This document shows positions 60,090 through 64,000 of a stretch of 64,000 nucleotides of DNA, piece after piece. Made by a program: the position numbers and the translations under genes. The first letter of the stretch is position 1. Each line of letters begins with the position of its first letter. The notes beneath the pieces were generated by a model. The model saw only the letters and a list, made by a program, of their open reading frames with translations. It was not told the origin of the DNA and did not search any database. The stretch covers positions 62,001 to 126,000 of the forward strand of contig CAZMZJ010000002.1 in assembly GCA_964570825.1 (NCBI GenBank). Reading direction: 5' to 3'. The DNA is from UMGS1002 sp964570825 (lineage in GTDB: Bacteria > Bacillota > Clostridia > Oscillospirales > CAG-272).

Positions 60090-60191
60090 GAAATAATTTT
60101 TTTCAGAATCTTAAAACACAAAAATTTTATAAATATCCTAAGGCAGAGGCGTCGTGTCCAGCTTCCCGCCCTTGCCTCCCTTACACAAATG

Positions 60192-60233
60192 AAAGGAGAA
60201 ACGGCTGCCCGTCAGCCGTTATTGCCGCCAATG
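60192..60233 (+). promoter_or_regulatory. Hairpin between Shine-Dalgarno and start codon of the ABC permease gene
   Basis: AAAGGAG (60192-60198) is followed by the perfect 8-bp stem AACGGCTG (60200-60207) / CAGCCGTT (60213-60220), then ATTGCCGCCA and ATG 60231. Linear SD-ATG distance is 32 bases, but about 11 if the hairpin folds. A similar layout precedes mnmG. Confidence 0.5.
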
Positions 60234-61001
60234 CTTGCAATCTTTAAGAAAGAGCTGCGCACATACTTCATCGGCGCGACAGGTTATGTCTACACCGGGA
60301 TATTTCTCGCCCTTTCAGCGCTGATCTGCTGCTACACGACGCTGCAGTCGTCGAGTTACAGCACCTCCAATTACTTTACGATAATGATTTTTGTACTTGT
60401 AATCCTGCTTCCTCTTCTCACAATGCGACTTTTCGCGGAGGAAAGGAAGCTGCGCACCGAACAGCTGCTGCTCACGGCGCCGGTATCGCTGACCGGCATG
60501 GTGTTAGGCAAATTTCTCGCCGCATTCACATTGTTCCTCGGAACTGTCATATTTTCCTGCATCAACTTCTTTCCGCTATATGCCGTCGGGCGGGCGGAGA
60601 GCCAGGCGGCCGATTACAGCGTAACGCACATCGGTCCGGTCACCGGACAGATTGCCGGCAGTCTTATCGGCCTTGTACTTATAGGCGCAGCTTTCATCGC
60701 CATCGGCGTCTTTGTTTCTGCGCTGACTGAAAACCAGCTTTCGGCCGCCGTCATCACTATCGCGTCCATTCTCACCATGATAGGGACAGGCCTGCTGACT
60801 CAAATCACCGACAGCGACGGCAAATATCTGATAAACAGCTACGCTGTCCGCTTTGTACTGAACTGGTTTTCGATACTCAGCCGTTTCTCATCTTTCAGTT
60901 ACGGCTATTTTGACATAGCGGCGCTAATCTACTACCTGTCCATAACGGCCGTATTCCTGTTTCTGACGGTGCGCGTCTATGACAGACGCCGCTGGGCCTG
61001 A
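60231..61001 (+). CDS. ABC-2-type permease (GldF-like)
   Basis: 256 residues from ATG 60231. MLAIFKKELRTYFIGATGYVYTGIFLALSAL is the typical start of this permease family. The ATG at 60189 would add 14 residues but has no SD, and the AAAGGAG lies inside that extension. Six membrane helices are predicted (about 20-38, 55-75, 100-125, 140-165, 175-195 and 230-250). The conserved MRLFAEERKLRTEQLLLTAPVSLTGMVLGKFLA loop follows helix 2. Partner of the preceding ATPase. Confidence 0.9.
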   Translation: MLAIFKKELRTYFIGATGYVYTGIFLALSALICCYTTLQSSSYSTSNYFTIMIFVLVILLPLLTMRLFAEERKLRTEQLLLTAPVSLTGMVLGKFLAAFTLFLGTVIFSCINFFPLYAVGRAESQAADYSVTHIGPVTGQIAGSLIGLVLIGAAFIAIGVFVSALTENQLSAAVITIASILTMIGTGLLTQITDSDGKYLINSYAVRFVLNWFSILSRFSSFSYGYFDIAALIYYLSITAVFLFLTVRVYDRRRWA

Positions 61002-61021
61002 ACATACCGGAGGTGAAAAAT

Positions 61022-63373
61022 ATGAGATACGGTTTTATGCGCAGCCGCAAATTCCGCTACGGGAGTGTGTCCGTGGCGATGACCGCCCTTGTAGTCGCGG
61101 TCGTAGTAATGTTCAACGCCGGAGTTTCCGCGCTTGCCAGCAAATACGGACTTTATGTAGATATGACAACCGAAAAGCTCTACACCCTGTCCGACGCCTG
61201 CCGGAATCTTCTTGATGAAAATTTCAAGGCGACGGCTGCGGAACGCGCCGAGGCAAATAAAAACCTGCCGTCAACAAACTACACAGTGGCGCAGACTAAT
61301 GTCCAGCGCGTCAGCGAAACAATAGCAAACGCCGACAAAAATCTGACGGTAGCTGATAAAAATATCGCCATTGCCGCCCGAAACGCAGAGCTTTTGTCCA
61401 AGAGCATTGCTCTTGCGGAAGACAATCTCGATATTGCCGAGAGCAATCTGGAACTTGCAAAAAGCCTTTATGATTATATAAAAGAAAAGGCGGCCAACGC
61501 GGCGGAAAATACAGAGCTTGCCGGCTCTCTTGCCGACGCTGCCGGACTTGTCGCCGCAGCCGAGGATAATGTAGCCATCGCAAACGCAAATATCGACACT
61601 GTAGCCAAAAACCGCGCCGCTGCATCGGGATACAGTCCGATTGCGGTTTTCAAAACGCTTGAGATGCTGAGCGGATACAAGTATTTCGGCTCGTTTGTAT
61701 CTCAAATAAACGACGAGGACACCGACATCGCCGCCCGGAACAAACAGATAGCAGAGGAAAACAAAGCTATTGCCGCGGAGAACGCCCTGATAGCCGCCGC
61801 AAACCTTGAGACCGCAAAAGCAAATATGGAAGCCGGAGCGGTGCCGGGCGGCGCCGGTTATACCGCGCCGGCCGAATACAAGCCATATAAAGAGTTTATT
61901 AAATTTTCGACATACGCAAAAATAAACGGAGCCGAAACGCCCCGCACATATGAGTCATATCTTGAAACCGAGAAGGAGAGCGTTCTGACTGGCGAGCTGA
62001 AGGTCAGAATAATCTTCTGCGACGACCGCGACGCTCTTGTTGAAAACACCACCCAGAGATATGTGCTTGAAACCGCCGAGGATCTCGAACGTGAATTTCC
62101 GGATATAATATCAGTCGAGTTCGTCAACGTCTGGAAGAATCCCTCCGCCGTTCAGAAGTACAAGGGAACCTCGCAGTCCAAAATCTACTCGACAAATGTC
62201 ATATTGGAAAGCGGCACGGAATGGAGGGTGTACTCGCTAAACGCGTTCTTTACTTTCAATGACACAGATTCAACGACCCCGTGGGCATATAACGGGGAGA
62301 AGAAGCTTGCGTCAGGCATACTCGCGGTCATCAAAGCCGAGTCGCCTATAGCCTGCCTCACCGTCAACCATGGCGAGGCGTTCACGGACTATGCGTTTCT
62401 GAGCCTGCTTCAGGACGCCGGTTATATCGTTCAGTCCCTCGACCTTTCCAAAGAGGAGATTCCGGCCGACTGCCGTCTTATCGTGATATATAATCCGACT
62501 TCCGATTTTCTTATAAAAAACAACATTTCTGATGTTTCTGAAATCGCCAAGCTCAACAAATGGCTCGACGAATTCAATTCGCTGATGGTATTCATGTCTC
62601 CGTCGAGCCCCGTGCTTCCCAACCTTGAGGAGTACCTTGAGGAATGGGGCATAGTGTTCAACCGCGTAACAGATAAGAACACCAATGAAGTATACCCGTA
62701 TATGATAAAGGATTCGAGCAAGTCTCTTACCGCTGACGGAATGACGATTGTCGGCGAATATACGACAAAGGGGCTCGGAGCCTCAATTCATACCGACATG
62801 CGCAGCGTGTCATATCCTCCGAAAGTCATATTTAAGAATACGATGTCGATTTCCTACGCCAGCACATATGATTTGCTGACATACAAGGATGAAGATGATT
62901 CGTCAAATAACTATCTTTACGGTTCATACTATTCGAACGGCGTATCCAGAAGCATATATGACGTCTTTGTCTCCTCGCCGGATGCGGTTGCTCTCGCCGG
63001 CGGCGAGCAGGTTGCCGAGGCGAACGCCCTTGAACCGTTCAAGCTCATGACCATCACTCGCGAGGCGCAGATGGTTTCAAACGACGACGAGGACTACTCA
63101 TACGTGCTTGCCTGCGCCTCTACGGATTTTGCTTCTCAGGACTTTTTGCAGTCGAATGTTTACGGCAACTCCGACGTGCTAATCTCAGCGCTTCGCTCGA
63201 TGGGGAAAGAAACCATTGTTGTCGATCTTGACTTCAAGCCCTTTGCGTCGACAGAAATTGAAAGCATCACAACGGCAGAAGCCAATCAGTATACCATAAT
63301 TCTCACCGTTGTTCCGGCGACTGTCGTGCTCGGTCTCGGAATTTATATCGTAGTCAGGAGAAAATATTCATGA
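61022..63373 (+). CDS. GldG-like ABC-associated protein with a long heptad-repeat insertion
   Basis: 783 residues from ATG 61022 (GGAGG 6 bases upstream). Membrane helix about 15-37 and a C-terminal helix just before the VRRKYS tail frame an extracytoplasmic region. Typical GldG features: YGLYVDMTTEKLYTLSDACRNLLDE near the N-terminus, then ELKVRIIFCDDRDALVENTTQRYVLETAEDLEREFPDIISVEFVNVWKNPSAVQKYK from about 320, and SPIACLTVNHGEAFTDYAFLSLLQDAGY. Between the two parts are about 250 extra residues (66-318) dominated by heptads starting with Asn (NLTVADK, NIAIAAR, NLDIAES, NLELAKS, NKQIAEE, NKAIAAE, NALIAAA). Stop overlaps the next gene (ATGA). Confidence 0.9.
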   Translation: MRYGFMRSRKFRYGSVSVAMTALVVAVVVMFNAGVSALASKYGLYVDMTTEKLYTLSDACRNLLDENFKATAAERAEANKNLPSTNYTVAQTNVQRVSETIANADKNLTVADKNIAIAARNAELLSKSIALAEDNLDIAESNLELAKSLYDYIKEKAANAAENTELAGSLADAAGLVAAAEDNVAIANANIDTVAKNRAAASGYSPIAVFKTLEMLSGYKYFGSFVSQINDEDTDIAARNKQIAEENKAIAAENALIAAANLETAKANMEAGAVPGGAGYTAPAEYKPYKEFIKFSTYAKINGAETPRTYESYLETEKESVLTGELKVRIIFCDDRDALVENTTQRYVLETAEDLEREFPDIISVEFVNVWKNPSAVQKYKGTSQSKIYSTNVILESGTEWRVYSLNAFFTFNDTDSTTPWAYNGEKKLASGILAVIKAESPIACLTVNHGEAFTDYAFLSLLQDAGYIVQSLDLSKEEIPADCRLIVIYNPTSDFLIKNNISDVSEIAKLNKWLDEFNSLMVFMSPSSPVLPNLEEYLEEWGIVFNRVTDKNTNEVYPYMIKDSSKSLTADGMTIVGEYTTKGLGASIHTDMRSVSYPPKVIFKNTMSISYASTYDLLTYKDEDDSSNNYLYGSYYSNGVSRSIYDVFVSSPDAVALAGGEQVAEANALEPFKLMTITREAQMVSNDDEDYSYVLACASTDFASQDFLQSNVYGNSDVLISALRSMGKETIVVDLDFKPFASTEIESITTAEANQYTIILTVVPATVVLGLGIYIVVRRKYS

Positions 63374-64000
63374 TGAAGGAGCATGTGACGGTTATCTTTG
63401 AAGCCAACGGAGGCGGGATAACCACATCAAGCAAAAGACTGACGCGGGGCGAGCCCTACGGCGAGCTTCCGACCCCCTCGCGTTTCGGTTATGAATTCGA
63501 GGGCTGGTTCACCGCCGAGGAAGGCGGCGAGCGTATCGAAGCGGACACAGTCGTCACGGCAGAGGAAAGCCACGCCCTTTATGCGCACTGGACAAAGAAC
63601 GTTGTAATCGACGCAAAGCTTGAGGCGTATAAAAAAAGGAAAGCAGCCATTAAGCGCCAGAAGGCAATGATAGCCGTCGCGGCTGTGCTTGCGCTGATCC
63701 TTATCGCCGCTCTGATTGTGATTATGCACTTTGTCAACCGGACAAACCTCACCGACGTTGACGGAACCGTCTACAAAATCATAAAGACCGGCAGCACATA
63801 TATACTATGCGACAAGGACGAGAAGAAACTCGGCATGACCGAGGACGGGAAATATTATGTCACCGCCGCCGGTTCCCAGATAAAGCTCGATGCCTCGACC
63901 GGTAAAGCTACGATATACGCCTATGTCGACACAGTCGGCAAAGAGGTAGTCGGAAACATTGTCACCGCCCGCATTCTTGCCTTCCCGCAGGTCGAGAAAG
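63370..64000 (+). CDS. InlB B-repeat / membrane helix / probable DUF4340 protein (3' truncated by window)
   Basis: Open frame from ATG 63370 (AGGAG about 9 bases upstream, 4-bp ATGA overlap with gldG) to the window end, 210 codons seen. Residues 5-75 form an InlB B-repeat (Flg_new type): VTVIFEANGGG, GELPTPSRFGYEFEGWFTA and ALYAHWTK. Then comes a basic helix (KKRKAAIKRQK), one membrane helix (about 100-121), and a beta-rich part (TDVDGTVYKIIKTGSTYILCDKDEKKLG) that resembles DUF4340, which commonly follows GldG-type genes. With no signal peptide before the repeat, the repeat should be cytoplasmic, opposite to its usual place. The DUF4340 call is tentative. Confidence 0.78.
   Translation, partial: MMKEHVTVIFEANGGGITTSSKRLTRGEPYGELPTPSRFGYEFEGWFTAEEGGERIEADTVVTAEESHALYAHWTKNVVIDAKLEAYKKRKAAIKRQKAMIAVAAVLALILIAALIVIMHFVNRTNLTDVDGTVYKIIKTGSTYILCDKDEKKLGMTEDGKYYVTAAGSQIKLDASTGKATIYAYVDTVGKEVVGNIVTARILAFPQVEK

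Overview
The window looks like a chromosomal segment of an anaerobic low-to-mid GC Bacillota, most likely an uncultured member of the Clostridia recovered as a metagenome scaffold. The evidence is a rotary V/A-type ATPase operon, the rsmG-noc-soj-spo0J-serS block, a CsaB-type cell-wall pyruvyltransferase, Gram-positive lipoproteins, strong AGGAGG-type ribosome binding sites and many near-consensus TTGACA-N17-TATAAT promoters. A run of exactly 100 N inside infB marks a scaffold join. No rRNA, tRNA, IS element, phage or CRISPR array was found, so this is mainly core genome with clade-specific accessory genes.

Layout. 1-5140: 3' part of ftsH, then a leftward operon of two tandem SGNH hydrolases, mini-RNase III and a cyclophilin. 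5069-8232: a GlcNAc-kinase-like sugar kinase, an orphan sugar-binding lipoprotein and a DUF2087 protein. 8392-18835: a ClC anion transporter facing a nine-gene V-type ATPase operon (G-C-I-K-F-E-A-B-D, leftward). 19151-24987: rimP-nusA-ylxR-ylxQ-infB (leftward), with an unusually repetitive IF-2 N-terminus. 25055-30797: mnmE and a 1357-residue cell-surface protein. 31093-37732: UPF0210/ACT pair, a small membrane protein, the rpmG-secE-nusG-rplK-rplA operon (leftward), a Thr/Ala-rich secreted membrane protein and a lipoprotein. 37814-44031: alr, a DUF5722-like lipoprotein, an AraC regulator and ahcY. 44138-52032: mnmG, rsmG, noc, parS sites, soj, spo0J, serS and a membrane protein. 52033-52698: non-coding, with a candidate small RNA ending in a strong terminator. 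52699-56965: a glycosyltransferase/CsaB fusion and a split transketolase. 57087-64000: an SGNH lipoprotein, an RNHCP zinc protein and a Gld-type ABC system (ATPase, permease, GldG-like protein with a coiled-coil insertion, and an InlB-repeat membrane protein cut by the window end).

The most interesting signals are four. (1) A complete Noc/ParB pair whose DNA-specificity residues separate as in characterised Noc and ParB, with two perfect parS sites, two one-mismatch parS sites and two identical Noc-site-like palindromes in the same window. (2) SecE carries an N-terminal signal peptide, an acidic Thr/Ala stretch and an extra membrane helix, the same architecture as a small protein encoded divergently nearby. 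(3) The Gld-type ABC system has a roughly 250-residue Asn-registered heptad insertion and an InlB-type repeat predicted on the cytoplasmic side of its membrane helix. (4) Two near-consensus promoters point at each other with coinciding start sites between the SGNH operon and the sugar kinase gene.
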